DNA from: Anaerolineaceae bacterium
Lineage (GTDB): Bacteria > Chloroflexota > Anaerolineae > Anaerolineales > Anaerolineaceae
DNA: 64,000 nucleotides
Assembly: GCA_002702705.1 (NCBI GenBank)
Contig: PABH01000049.1
Coordinates: forward strand, 1-64,000
Direction of reading: 5' to 3'
Shown here: one piece after another, positions 25,942 to 34,797 of the stretch
Numbering within the stretch: position 1 is the first letter of the stretch
Layout: each line of letters begins with the position of its first letter
The notes under the pieces: model-generated
Told to the model about the DNA's origin: nothing
Database searches by the model: none
What the model saw: the letters and a program-made list of their open reading frames with translations, nothing else
Made by a program: the position numbers and the translations under genes

Positions 25942-26823
25942 CTATTCTTTTGTTTTGCTGTGCTGGATGATGGGGGCGCTGGGTTCTGCACCATGGTTTT
26001 CCAGCACCTTACGCAGGGTTTGGGTCACACCCACGCGCTGCTGGCGAGCGAGATGTTTAACCATCAATACTTTTTGTTGGCTGGGTTCCCCGTGTAATGA
26101 TTCGGCAGCGCTGTTTAACCAGGATTGATACTCCCGCACCGCCAGGTAAACCGGGCGGCCAAACAAGGCCGGTAACTGGTTAATTAATTTTTCCAACAGC
26201 AGGGCTGGTTGGCGTAGATTGGGATGCACCACCGGCAGCAGGAAAACACCCAGGGGTCCGTGGATCACTTCCACAAAGGCCATTAATTCCCCATTTTGGG
26301 TATATCCCAGACCGTGCACCGGACGTTTATCCATCGCCTCAGCCCCTTGCACCAACGGCGGCACAATGACATGGTATAAGTTTTGCAGTGCGTGCTGCGA
26401 GGCCGCATTTAACGTCACCCAGGGGTTATCTTCGTTGTTTCGCGTATCCTGCTGGGAAGCCGGGATTTTCCAAATGCGCTGACGGGCATACACCATAAAA
26501 CCGGCCTGCCGGAAAGCCTCAAAACAAGGATCGTCTTCATCAATCTCTGCGATCAGGCGCAGGGCGTGCCGGTTACCGCATTCCCATGCCAGGTGGTCCA
26601 GCAAGGCTAAGAGAGGGCGGTTGTCGAGTTCTTCCGCCGGCGCAAAAAAGGAAAGCCGGGCAAATTGTTCACCAATATTAAAACGAACCTGGCCGACATG
26701 CGGTTTTTCTCCCTTGCCGGGATGCACAATGGCTGTGTAACTGCTGTATTCCATGCGCAGATACGATAAAATGGCATTTGACCCAATCAAATTACCGCGC
26801 GTCAAACCGATCGCACTATCCAA
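25942..26823 (-). CDS. GNAT-like acetyltransferase family protein, start codon unclear
   Basis: 293 aa from a TTG at 26823. The pattern of LIGSNAILSYL, VRFNIGEQFARLSFFAP, LDHLAWECGNRHALRLIAEID and CFEAFRQAGFMVYARQRIWKI resembles the N-acetyltransferase fold, and a second half (VVHPNLRQPALLLEKLINQLP) looks like a repeat of it. The frame is open beyond the TTG to 26925 and reads sensibly there (NPIAWHDLLTLYRFRN, ahead of TLCLD), but contains no ATG, GTG or TTG. The real start may be a rare codon overlapping pdxT, or a base is wrong. It follows pdxT in the same direction. Substrate unknown. Confidence 0.7.
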   Translation of the reverse strand: MDSAIGLTRGNLIGSNAILSYLRMEYSSYTAIVHPGKGEKPHVGQVRFNIGEQFARLSFFAPAEELDNRPLLALLDHLAWECGNRHALRLIAEIDEDDPCFEAFRQAGFMVYARQRIWKIPASQQDTRNNEDNPWVTLNAASQHALQNLYHVIVPPLVQGAEAMDKRPVHGLGYTQNGELMAFVEVIHGPLGVFLLPVVHPNLRQPALLLEKLINQLPALFGRPVYLAVREYQSWLNSAAESLHGEPSQQKVLMVKHLARQQRVGVTQTLRKVLENHGAEPSAPIIQHSKTKE

Positions 26824-26882
26824 ACACAGGGTGTGATTTCGAAAACGGTATAAGGTCAGCAGGTCATGCCAGGCAATTGGGT

Positions 26883-27470
26883 TTACTTCGATGAGATCAT
26901 CTCCATAAAATAGCGGTGAAAACGGTCATCATTGGTCAGTTCCGGATGGAAGGAGGTAACCAGCCATTGACCCTCTCGGGCAGCAACAATGCGGTTTCCC
27001 GGCAGGGTGGCTAGGACTTGCACGCCTTCTCCAACCGATTCAATCAAAGGGGCGCGAATAAAAACAGCGGGAAATGGAGCGGGTTTGCTGCCGTTTTTGA
27101 CCAAAACAGGCACATCCAGGCTTGTTTCAAAACTATCCACCTGGCGTCCAAAAGCATTCCGCGCTGTGGTAATATCCATTAATCCCAACAAAGGCTGGTT
27201 GCGGTGAATATCCTTGGAAAGGAAAATCGCCCCGGCACAGGTGCCCCATACCGGGTGTTCTTTTCCAAATTGGCGCAGGTCTTCCAGAATATGAAAATCT
27301 ACGGCTAATTTACCAATCGTGGTTGATTCACCGCCGGGGATAATTAACCCATCCAGGCCGAGCAAGTGTTCTGCCAGGCGGACTTGAACGGTTTCTACGC
27401 CCAGTTTTTCCAGCATATACTGGTGTTCGATAAACGCGCCTTGTAAGGCGAGAATGCCAATTTTCATCAC
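26883..27470 (-). CDS. pdxT: Pyridoxal 5'-phosphate synthase, glutaminase subunit
   Basis: 195 aa. Class I glutaminase: GGESTTIGKL near residue 47, nucleophile Cys78 in VWGTCAGAIFL, and the His-x-Glu pair in SFHPELTND near the end, so the catalytic triad is complete. It releases ammonia from glutamine and channels it to PdxS. It begins 6 bp after the pdxS stop in the same operon. Length is normal for the family. Confidence 0.96.
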   Translation of the reverse strand: MMKIGILALQGAFIEHQYMLEKLGVETVQVRLAEHLLGLDGLIIPGGESTTIGKLAVDFHILEDLRQFGKEHPVWGTCAGAIFLSKDIHRNQPLLGLMDITTARNAFGRQVDSFETSLDVPVLVKNGSKPAPFPAVFIRAPLIESVGEGVQVLATLPGNRIVAAREGQWLVTSFHPELTNDDRFHRYFMEMISSK

Positions 27471-27476
27471 TTAAGT

Positions 27477-28364
27477 TTACCAGCCGCGGTCTGCGATCAA
27501 TTCGTTTTCCGGAATGGCAGAAATCTGGCGTCCGACCATCGGTTCACCGAGGTTGCGGCTGATTTCAGCCAGGATTTTTGCATCTTGATAGTGGGTGACG
27601 GATTTTACAATGGCGGCAGCGCGCTTGGCAGGATCACCGGATTTAAAGATACCGGAACCAACAAACACGCCGTCCACACCCAACTGCATCATCAGGGCGG
27701 CATCGGCAGGGGTGGCAATACCACCTGCGGCAAAGTTGACCACCGGTAAGTGGCCCAGTTTGCGGGTTTCCACGATCAGTTCGTAAGGAGCACCAATCGT
27801 TTTTGCATAAGCCATCAATTCTTCTTCCTGCATGGCCTGTAACATTCGCACATCACCCAATACCTGGCGGGCATGGCGCACCGCTTCCACCACATCACCG
27901 GTTCCGGCTTCGCCTTTGGTACGGATCATAGCCGCACCTTCGCCAATCCGGCGTAAGGCTTCGCCCAGGTTACGGCAGCCGCATACAAAAGGCACTTTAA
28001 AATTATGCTTTAAGATGTGATTGGCCTCATCGGCGGGGGTTAACACTTCGGATTCATCAATATAATCCACCCCGATGGCTTCCAAAATCTGTGCTTCCAC
28101 AAAATGACCAATCCGGCATTTTGCCATGACCGGAATACTGACCGTATCCATAATCTTTAAGATCAATTCCGGGTCACTCATACGGGCCACACCACCATCA
28201 GCGCGAATATCCGCCGGAACACGTTCCAGCGCCATCACCGCACAAGCCCCGGCATCTTCCGCGATGCGAGCATGTTCCGGTGTGACAACATCCATAATCA
28301 CGCCGCCCTTTAACATCTGGGCCAGCCCCTTTTTTACAGCAAACGTGCCAACTTCATTTGTCAT
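27477..28364 (-). CDS. pdxS: Pyridoxal 5'-phosphate synthase, PLP synthase subunit
   Basis: 295 aa from ATG 28364, which has GGAGG five nt upstream; the in-frame TTG at 28376 lies before that site and is rejected. Strongly conserved: [84 protein letters not shown]. Builds PLP from ribose 5-phosphate, glyceraldehyde 3-phosphate and ammonia from PdxT. A minus-strand TACAAT at 28412-28417 could be the -10 box; no clear -35 was found. Confidence 0.97.
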   Translation of the reverse strand: MTNEVGTFAVKKGLAQMLKGGVIMDVVTPEHARIAEDAGACAVMALERVPADIRADGGVARMSDPELILKIMDTVSIPVMAKCRIGHFVEAQILEAIGVDYIDESEVLTPADEANHILKHNFKVPFVCGCRNLGEALRRIGEGAAMIRTKGEAGTGDVVEAVRHARQVLGDVRMLQAMQEEELMAYAKTIGAPYELIVETRKLGHLPVVNFAAGGIATPADAALMMQLGVDGVFVGSGIFKSGDPAKRAAAIVKSVTHYQDAKILAEISRNLGEPMVGRQISAIPENELIADRGW

Positions 28365-28725
28365 CTCTACCTCCAATGGGGATCCATTTGACAGGATTCC
28401 ACTTTAATTGGATTGTACCACGGGGAAGAGCGGAAGTGGAAAGTGAAAAACGAAAAACGAAAAACGAAAAGTGAACACACATTTTTTCGGGGAACAGGTA
28501 GTGAAAAGTAACCAGCCGTCTAAAAAAGGAAACGAAGTGTAACGCTGGTTAAAAAATATACCCCGGGATACGTTGTGTCCCGAAACCGGGATGGTGTGGA
28601 AAGATCAGGCTGGGAAAGGAGGCGTTTTTGGAAAATTTGCAGACCATTAAACCAGGATCAATCCCGGTTTCTGCTCTTTCCGGAAGAAAAAGAAAGGCAG
28701 ATGTATCAAGGCTGAAAAAAAAACA
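28365..28725. other. 361-bp non-coding stretch upstream of pdxS
   Basis: Contains a short tandem run of GAAAAAC units at about 28442-28470 and one ~90-bp inverted-repeat element. No gene seen. Confidence 0.65.
28582..28671. repeat. ~90-bp inverted-repeat element, copy 4
   Basis: GAAACCGGGAT (28582-28592) pairs perfectly with ATCCCGGTTTC (28661-28671); the right side continues TGCTCTTTCC, resembling the TGTTCTTT that follows other copies. Confidence 0.6.
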
Positions 28726-29100
28726 TCAATACTTCCAGGTTTCAATATTCTCTTTAAACCACGCGGCACACTGCGCCGTTAATTGTTCCAGAGCCTGAAA
28801 GAGGGCCGGGTCTTCTTTTTTGAAGTTAAAACAAGATTTTCCCTGCATGTGTTTTTTGAGATTTTCAGGAATATTCTCCAATAGACTGGGGTCCATATAG
28901 ACCGGCATGAGGTGGTAACTGATATAGTTTTTTTTGATCTGAACCCCGCCAAAATAGGCTTCGTTGCCTCTATAGTCCGGCGCTGGCCCGATGACATAAT
29001 ATAGACCCGGTTCATCGTGTTTAACAATCAGCCCGGCGGTGTGTTTGGACATGGTGTTTTTTAATTTTTCGTAAAGCGTTCCAAAGTCTTTTTCTGCCAT
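28726..29100 (-). CDS. Conserved protein of unknown function (124 aa)
   Basis: No named domain recognised with confidence. The central part NYISYHLMPVYMDPSLLENI followed by MQGKSCFNFKKEDPALFQAL is reminiscent of the small DUF1801-like (YdhG-type) group, where a strand-helix pair ends in a lysine-rich segment, but this is weak. Cytoplasmic, no signal peptide. It precedes the antiporter gene in the same direction by a 30-bp gap (29101-29130 on the far side), so they may be co-transcribed. Confidence 0.7.
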   Translation of the reverse strand: MAEKDFGTLYEKLKNTMSKHTAGLIVKHDEPGLYYVIGPAPDYRGNEAYFGGVQIKKNYISYHLMPVYMDPSLLENIPENLKKHMQGKSCFNFKKEDPALFQALEQLTAQCAAWFKENIETWKY

Positions 29101-29130
29101 TTTACCTTTCTATTCCAGAGATGATTCCGT

Positions 29131-31005
29131 TTAATTTTCTTCTTTGGGTAATTTGCTTGCCTGTATTTTTTGGGTTCTATGCGGGCGAAGTTTTTCCATA
29201 AAGGTTTGTAAGGATTGTTTTTGCGGCAGCTGCAAGCTGATGATGGTCTGACCCGGCTTGAGCGTGATCAGGCTGTCACAGGTTGCCACATGCAGGTGAT
29301 CGTTGGCTTCTTGGATGAACATTAAAATCTCTTTTTCACCATGAGTTTCCTGGTAGGCTTCAATTTGTTCCTGAGTTTCCAGTTTGATGGTATGCAGTTC
29401 ACCGCCGTAACTGATGGCAATATCCAAAGATTCATAGGTGACTTCACATTGGAATAAATAGCGTCCGTGAAAACGCTGCCGTACGGTTTGGGAAACATTT
29501 TCCGTGTCCGGATTTAATTGATAAACGTGATCTTTGCCAAAGATATCATCAAAACGTAAAACAGCCAGGGCGTTCACTTCGTCATCAGGGGTGAGGGCTA
29601 AGAGGTAACCAATTTCACCCAAGGGAATTTGATCCAAAATTCCATCGGAAAAGATGCTCTCTTCAATGGCATTTAACCCGGCACGCTGCGCCAGGCGTAC
29701 ACTGACATGACGGGTATCCACCAGCACAACGGTGTAACCCAAGGATTTTAACATTTTGCCAATGGCGCGGGCAGCGCGGTGGGCACCAACCATCAAGACC
29801 CCCTGCGGGTCTTTTTCAACCAAATCCAGGCGGCGAGCCAGCGGACCTGCGGTTAAGGCATAAACCAGGACCGTACCGATCACAACCATGATGGTTACCG
29901 GAACCAAAATTCCGGCTTCCACGTATCCTTCTTGCATAAGTTCCAAAGCGAAGAGGGATGCGACCGACATGGCCACGATACCGCGTGGTGCCATCCAGCT
30001 CAGGAAAATCTTTTCCTTCCCGGTTAAATCACTGCCGCGGGTGGAGATCCACACGCCTAATGGGCGGGCAATCAGGATCAAAACCAGGAAAAAGGCCAGG
30101 CCACCCCAACCGATCATCGCAAAATCAGCCAGTTCAACCCGGGCGGATAAGACGATAAACAAAACGGACAATAACAAGACGCCTAACTGCTCTTTAAACT
30201 CAACAATATGTTCAATATTGATTCGTTTTTGGTTGGCCAGCACCACGCCCATCACGGTTGCACCCATTAATCCGGATTCGTGCATCAGTGTATTCGATAG
30301 GATAAACATCCCTAATAACAAAATTAACGCAATCGGGGTTTGTAAATAAGTTGGCACCAAATCCCTGGAAAGTAATGCCATTAAAAGGAAAGCAGCCAGC
30401 GCACCCAAAACACCACCGATCAATAGGGTCATTAACATGCCGCCTATCATATTGGGAATATGGGTGGCGTAGGTGCCGCCGCTTTTGATGGCTTCAAAAG
30501 CCAAAACAGCAACCGTGGCGCCGACCGGGTCGATTAATATCCCTTCCCATCGTAAAACCGAGGACACTTTTCCGGTTGGGCGGATAAAGCGCAGCAGGGG
30601 AATGACGACTGTTGGGCCGGAAACGATCAGGATGGAGGCCAGCAGGATGGAGAGCGGCCAATCCAGGCCCAGTAAAAAGTGGGCTGCCGGGGCGGCCACC
30701 ACGACGGTAGCCAACGCTCCCAAACTGATTAAATTAATAATTACACTGCGAACCTGGCCTAAATTTTTCATTTTTAGGCCCAAACCACCTTCAAACAAAA
30801 TAATTCCAACCGAAAGGGAGACGGCAGGGAACAACAGTTCGCCGAGAATTTCATCTGGTTTGAGAAAGCCAAAAACCGGGCCTGCTAAAATGCCAAACAA
30901 CAACAGCATTAAAATGGAGGGCATTCTTAATTTCCAGGCCGTCCATTGTGCCAGTACCCCCAAAATAACGATCATTCCGATGCCGATAAAAATATGTTCA
31001 TTCAT
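29131..31005 (-). CDS. Cation:proton antiporter (CPA family) with TrkA-N domain
   Basis: 624 aa from ATG 31005; TTG 31017 is an alternative. About twelve membrane helices fill residues 1-390 (VILGVLAQWTAWKLRMPSI, LILFEGGLGLK-type helix, ILLASILIVSGPTVVIPLL). WEGILIDPVGAT carries the conserved acidic DP motif of CPA1 exchangers, and SWMAPRGIVAMSVASLF a second family motif. Residues about 400-520 form a nucleotide-binding TrkA-N domain (GVLMVGAHRAARAIGKMLK, VVLVDTRHVSVRLAQRAG), which usually gates transport by NAD(H). A TrkA-C-like region ends the chain. Sodium or potassium in exchange for protons; ion not determinable. Confidence 0.92.
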   Translation of the reverse strand: MNEHIFIGIGMIVILGVLAQWTAWKLRMPSILMLLLFGILAGPVFGFLKPDEILGELLFPAVSLSVGIILFEGGLGLKMKNLGQVRSVIINLISLGALATVVVAAPAAHFLLGLDWPLSILLASILIVSGPTVVIPLLRFIRPTGKVSSVLRWEGILIDPVGATVAVLAFEAIKSGGTYATHIPNMIGGMLMTLLIGGVLGALAAFLLMALLSRDLVPTYLQTPIALILLLGMFILSNTLMHESGLMGATVMGVVLANQKRINIEHIVEFKEQLGVLLLSVLFIVLSARVELADFAMIGWGGLAFFLVLILIARPLGVWISTRGSDLTGKEKIFLSWMAPRGIVAMSVASLFALELMQEGYVEAGILVPVTIMVVIGTVLVYALTAGPLARRLDLVEKDPQGVLMVGAHRAARAIGKMLKSLGYTVVLVDTRHVSVRLAQRAGLNAIEESIFSDGILDQIPLGEIGYLLALTPDDEVNALAVLRFDDIFGKDHVYQLNPDTENVSQTVRQRFHGRYLFQCEVTYESLDIAISYGGELHTIKLETQEQIEAYQETHGEKEILMFIQEANDHLHVATCDSLITLKPGQTIISLQLPQKQSLQTFMEKLRPHRTQKIQASKLPKEEN

Positions 31006-31397
31006 AATAATATCCAATTTTTGTGATTAATTTTTTGACGATTTTACACTATAAAAAATAGAATTTTATAAGATAATAATACCTGCTACCAACAAAACCC
31101 CATACAAACATTCTTCAGTTAAAAGTATGCTTAAAAATAAAAGATTCTCCTATTAAGAATATAGGGTTAAAGAGAAAATATTTACCTATTCAAAATTAGC
31201 CCTTCCACACATGCGATGTGAGATGATTATCTCAAAAAGTTTACTCAATGGGAGGGATGGATAAAATAGTCTCCCGTTGGTGAGATTTGTGTTAACCCTG
31301 TCAGAAATATGTCCAACAGGAGGTTATGATTTGACCATATTGATTCTTTCATAAAAATTGTGTTACGATGAAAAAAGCCAGAAAAAAGGACAAGATG
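31006..31397. other. 392-bp divergent intergenic region
   Basis: AT-rich. Upstream of the antiporter (minus) and the DinB-like gene (plus). Holds one palindromic element (31271-31322). No gene seen and no clear promoter assigned. Confidence 0.6.
31271..31322. repeat. ~52-bp palindromic element, diverged copy
   Basis: CTCCCGTTGG (31271-31280) pairs with CCAACAGGAG (31313-31322), one mismatch. Related to the 25430 and 25786 copies. Confidence 0.6.
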
Positions 31398-32225
31398 ATG
31401 AAACAATCTCCGGTTTTGGTAAACCCTCTTTTCCCCGAACTATTACAACACTTGCTCGAGACCCTGCGGGGTTTATCTCCCGCGGATTGGTTAAAACCAA
31501 CCGCTTGTGCCGGATGGCGTGTGCGTGAGGTAGCACTGCACCTTTTGGGTGATGATGTGGGTATGCTTTCATCCCGGCGTGACGGATATTCGGTCCAGAC
31601 ACAGATTGATTCTTGGGAGAGTCTGGTTGATTTCATCAATTTATCCAATCGGAACTGGATTGATGGTTTGCAGCGCATCAGCCCGCGGTTAATTGTCGAT
31701 TTTTTAAGCCTGACCGGACCGCAGGTTTGTGAAGTATTTGATCAACTGGATCCCTATGCGATTGGTGGTCCGGTTAATTGGGCTGGGCCGGAGCCAGCAC
31801 CGGTCTGGCTTGATCTGGCTCGGGAATATACCGAGCGCTGGCACCACCAGCAGCATATTCGCGAAGCGGTCGGACTGCCGCTTTTAACCCAGCCGCGTTA
31901 CCTGGGCCCCGTACTGGCAACTTTTATGTTTGCTTTTCCGTATACATACCGTGATGTGAAAGCTGAACCCGGCAGCGCCATCAGCCTGACAATTGGCGGT
32001 CCGGCGGGCAACCGCTGGTTTATCCAACGTGAGGAAGACGCTTGGTTATTGCATCAAGGCAAACCGGAAGTAAAACCATTGGCAGAGATTACTTTGGATC
32101 AGGACACAGCCTGGCGCTTGTTTAGTAATGGCTTGGATCGAGAAATCGCCCGGCAGCGAATGATTTTTGAGGGAGATATGACCTTGGCGCACAAGGCGCT
32201 GGAGATGGTCTCGATTTTGGCGTAA
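31398..32225 (+). CDS. DinB-fold / maleylpyruvate isomerase N-terminal family protein
   Basis: 275 aa from ATG 31398 (AAGGA at 31386-31390); ATG 31395 and 31368 are also in frame. An N-terminal four-helix bundle with TACAGWRVREVALHLLGDDVGM supplies one metal-type His, and YTERWHHQQHIREAVG supplies others, the arrangement of DinB/MDMPI metal enzymes. The C-terminal part (SLTIGGPAGNRWFIQREED, DQDTAWRLFSNGLDREIARQ) matches the SCP2-like/MDMPI-C fold. Members use thiols such as mycothiol or bacillithiol in transfer or isomerisation reactions; substrate unknown here. It is followed by a methyltransferase 52 bp away. Confidence 0.85.
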   Translation: MKQSPVLVNPLFPELLQHLLETLRGLSPADWLKPTACAGWRVREVALHLLGDDVGMLSSRRDGYSVQTQIDSWESLVDFINLSNRNWIDGLQRISPRLIVDFLSLTGPQVCEVFDQLDPYAIGGPVNWAGPEPAPVWLDLAREYTERWHHQQHIREAVGLPLLTQPRYLGPVLATFMFAFPYTYRDVKAEPGSAISLTIGGPAGNRWFIQREEDAWLLHQGKPEVKPLAEITLDQDTAWRLFSNGLDREIARQRMIFEGDMTLAHKALEMVSILA

Positions 32226-32277
32226 GTTGTGTTTGCTCTGATAACAAGCTGTAAATTTAAAAAACAAGGAATAAACC

Positions 32278-32898
32278 ATGAAGACAAATATCTGGAATGA
32301 AATTTTTGACCGGGAGGGACGGGTGTTTGAAGAATGTCACCCGGATTTTCATAAGTTTACGGAAAAAATGCAAAACAGCGGAGGTAAACGAATACTGGAT
32401 CTGGGCTGTGGCTCGGGCCGGCATTTGGTGGCGTTAAGGAAATTGGGGTTTGAAGTGGTCGGTTTAGATGCCGCCCCAAGAGGCCTGCTTTTAACGCAAG
32501 ATTGGTTAAGCCGAGAAGGGTTAACGGCAGAAGTTTTTTTGCAAAGCATGTTTGAAGCCTTTCCCTTTCCAGATAATTATTTTGATGGGGTTTTATCCAT
32601 CCAGGTTATTCACCACGGTATCTTGAAGGATGTACAGACTGCGGCAATGGAGCTGCAGCGGGTATTAAAACCAGGTGGCCTGCTGTGGGTGACGGTACCG
32701 CGTGGACAAAGAGCAGCGCAGCATGACATCGAAATTGAACCGGGAACTTTTATTCCGCAGCAAGGGTTTGAAAAAGGTTTGCCACACCATATCTTTACCC
32801 CACAAGCGTTTGTCGCATTATTTAACAAATGTGAAGTGCTGGAACAACATGAGGATGGCAAAAATCATCAGGCGGTGTGGGCAAGGAAATTGATATAA
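32278..32898 (+). CDS. Class I SAM-dependent methyltransferase
   Basis: 206 aa. Motif I RILDLGCGSGRHLVAL, motif II VVGLDAAPRG, post-I/motif III YFDGVLSIQVIHH and LKPGGLLWVTVPRG are all present. Typical Rossmann methyltransferase of the 11-family group, cytoplasmic. Starts at ATG 32278 after AAGGA. Probably co-transcribed with the DinB-like gene. Acceptor unknown; some such proteins in similar contexts act on small metabolites, but nothing here decides it. Confidence 0.9.
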   Translation: MKTNIWNEIFDREGRVFEECHPDFHKFTEKMQNSGGKRILDLGCGSGRHLVALRKLGFEVVGLDAAPRGLLLTQDWLSREGLTAEVFLQSMFEAFPFPDNYFDGVLSIQVIHHGILKDVQTAAMELQRVLKPGGLLWVTVPRGQRAAQHDIEIEPGTFIPQQGFEKGLPHHIFTPQAFVALFNKCEVLEQHEDGKNHQAVWARKLI

Positions 32899-32981
32899 AT
32901 TTAAATAAATGAGAAAAAAAATCAAATTATTAATAAGGTCCCTGGCTATAATACCCATAATCATGATTGATAGAGGCCTGA

Positions 32982-33854
32982 ATGAATTTTTACGAAACCA
33001 TCCAAAACGGAATTAACTACATCGAAACCAATCTGGAAAAAGAAATCACTCTTGAAAAAGTAGCCGCAGAATCTTATATGTCCTTGCCTAGTTTGTACCG
33101 GCTTTTTTATGCCCACACTGGCTTTACCGTAAAGGAATATATTCGAAACCGCCGGTTAAGTAAGGCGGCTCTTGAGCTGGTTAATCATAACGAAAGCATT
33201 TTGCAAATTGCGGTTAAATATGGATTCAAAAGCCATGAAGCCTTTACCAGAGCGTTTAAGAAAAAGTTCGGACTTAACCCGGGAGAAATCCGCTCACATT
33301 CCGTACACTGTTTTTTTGAAAGGATTAACCTCATGGATCAGCATTTTGAAATTTTGGAGCAAGATTTGGCTAATAAATACCCGAAGATTAAGGTAATTAA
33401 GCAGCTTGCTCCGTTAAAAGTTGTCAGTTTTTGTTATTTTGGCAAACATCCGGAAGATCATGCCTGGCAGCGATTAAACCGGTGGTTAACCGATAAACAC
33501 CTGAAATCCGAAATGTCCCGGTACCGCTTTTTTGGTTTCAATAATCCTAGTCCTACGGAGCCCGGACAAACCGAATATGGGTATGAGGTTTGGGTCACCT
33601 TTGAAGAGGGCATGGAAGATATTGATCCGGACATGGAAATCAAGACATTTGATGGTGGTTTATACGCTATCCGCCACATCGGGGGAGACCCTGAAACGGA
33701 GATGTTCCCGGCCTGGCAGGAACTGCGCGAATGGTTGGTTGACAGTCCCTATCTATTAGGGGATCACCAATGGTTGGAAGAACACCTCGATTTTGATGAA
33801 AAAATGGATCTGCCGGCTGGTTTTGATTTGTATATGCCGATTAAAAGAAAGTAA
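32982..33854 (+). CDS. AraC-family regulator with GyrI-like effector domain
   Basis: 290 aa. The N-terminal 100 residues carry two helix-turn-helix units (EITLEKVAAESYMSLPSLYRLF and ILQIAVKYGFKSHEAFTRAFKK, with GLNPGEIR ending the signature). Residues about 130-290 form a GyrI/BmrR-like SHS2 small-molecule domain (YGYEVWVTFEEG, GGLYAIRHIGG, QELREWLVDSPY). The HTH-first order is the usual form of this subfamily (Rob/BltR-type). A TATAAT lies at 32947-32952, 29 bp before the start. Target genes not evident, possibly the neighbours. Confidence 0.94.
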   Translation: MNFYETIQNGINYIETNLEKEITLEKVAAESYMSLPSLYRLFYAHTGFTVKEYIRNRRLSKAALELVNHNESILQIAVKYGFKSHEAFTRAFKKKFGLNPGEIRSHSVHCFFERINLMDQHFEILEQDLANKYPKIKVIKQLAPLKVVSFCYFGKHPEDHAWQRLNRWLTDKHLKSEMSRYRFFGFNNPSPTEPGQTEYGYEVWVTFEEGMEDIDPDMEIKTFDGGLYAIRHIGGDPETEMFPAWQELREWLVDSPYLLGDHQWLEEHLDFDEKMDLPAGFDLYMPIKRK

Positions 33855-33877
33855 ACAACAACTTTAGTGATAAACCA

Positions 33878-33903
33878 AAAGCTGCTTAGTCATAAGCGGC
33901 TTT
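33878..33903 (+). terminator. Terminator after the AraC/GyrI gene
   Basis: AAAGCTGCTTA (33878-33888), loop GTCA, TAAGCGGCTTT (33893-33903), with one G-U pair, then ACTTTTT. Confidence 0.75.
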
Positions 33904-34013
33904 ACTTTTTAAGTGCCGGTTTTCTTTCGGCAAAAATTAACCTATAATAAATCAGATCATAAACTTGGTTTTTTAATCATTAAAAAACTCAATTCATAGT
34001 GGATGGAGGTTGT

Positions 34014-34790
34014 ATGGAAGGTTTAATCGGATTCGGTTGTTTTTTGGGTGGTGCATTTATCGTTTTGCTCTTTTTGCTGCGGTTGGGTTTGGTAGTGATT
34101 TACCAATATGAACGCGGCGTGATTTTTATGTTGGGAAAATTCCAGGGTATTCGTGAACCGGGCCTCAACTTTGTCATCCCCATTTTGCAGCGGATTCAAA
34201 AAGTGGATATGCGCCTCCAAACCGCTGAAATTCCACGCCAGGAGGTAATGACCAGGGATAATATTCCAATGTTGGTGAATGCCGTGGTGTATTTTAAAGT
34301 GGTCAGCCCGGAAGATGCAATCATTAAGATCCAGGATTATACGTTTGCAATCCGGCAGTATACCCAGGCTGCGCTGCGCGATGTGATTGGTAACAGTGAG
34401 ATGGATTTTGTCCTCACGGAACGTGAATCAATCGCTGACAGCATTCGTAAGATTGTGGATGCTGAAACCAATGGTTGGGGTGTGGATGTAGAATCAATTA
34501 AGATCCAAGAAGTGGAATTACCCGCGGAAATGAAACGTGCGATGGCGAAACAAGCCGAAGCGGAACGAGAACGCCGCGCCATGATCATCAATTCACAAGG
34601 TGAACTTTCCGCTTCCGAAAACCTTAAAAAAGCTGCCGATACCCTGGCCCAAAGCAGCGGCGCTTTGCACTTGCGTACATTACAAACCATCCGTGATATT
34701 GCAGCTGATCCATCCGAAAAGATCATCCTGTTTATGCCGAGTGAAATTATGTCCACCGCGAAAAAACTGATTGATGGCGATGAGGGATAA
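34014..34790 (+). CDS. Slipin / stomatin-like SPFH-domain protein
   Basis: 258 aa from ATG 34014 (GGAGG at 34005-34009; GTG 33999 is alternative). One N-terminal membrane segment (FLGGAFIVLLFLLRLGLVVIY) anchors the SPFH domain: ERGVIFMLGKFQGIREPGLNFVIP, VDMRLQTAEIPRQEVMT, VNAVVYFKVVSPEDAI. A charged coiled-coil follows (KQAEAERERRAMIINSQGE). Slipins form membrane-associated oligomers and usually sit beside a NfeD partner; none is seen here. A TATAAT lies at 33943-33948. The next gene starts 8 bp later, an unusual partner. Confidence 0.94.
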   Translation: MEGLIGFGCFLGGAFIVLLFLLRLGLVVIYQYERGVIFMLGKFQGIREPGLNFVIPILQRIQKVDMRLQTAEIPRQEVMTRDNIPMLVNAVVYFKVVSPEDAIIKIQDYTFAIRQYTQAALRDVIGNSEMDFVLTERESIADSIRKIVDAETNGWGVDVESIKIQEVELPAEMKRAMAKQAEAERERRAMIINSQGELSASENLKKAADTLAQSSGALHLRTLQTIRDIAADPSEKIILFMPSEIMSTAKKLIDGDEG

Positions 34791-34797
34791 AGGTGTG

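Noticed and set aside
29888-31030. Large plus-strand frames opposite the antiporter gene
   Set aside because: Antisense shadows of a membrane protein gene; basic, Lys/Thr/Pro-rich translations without a domain.
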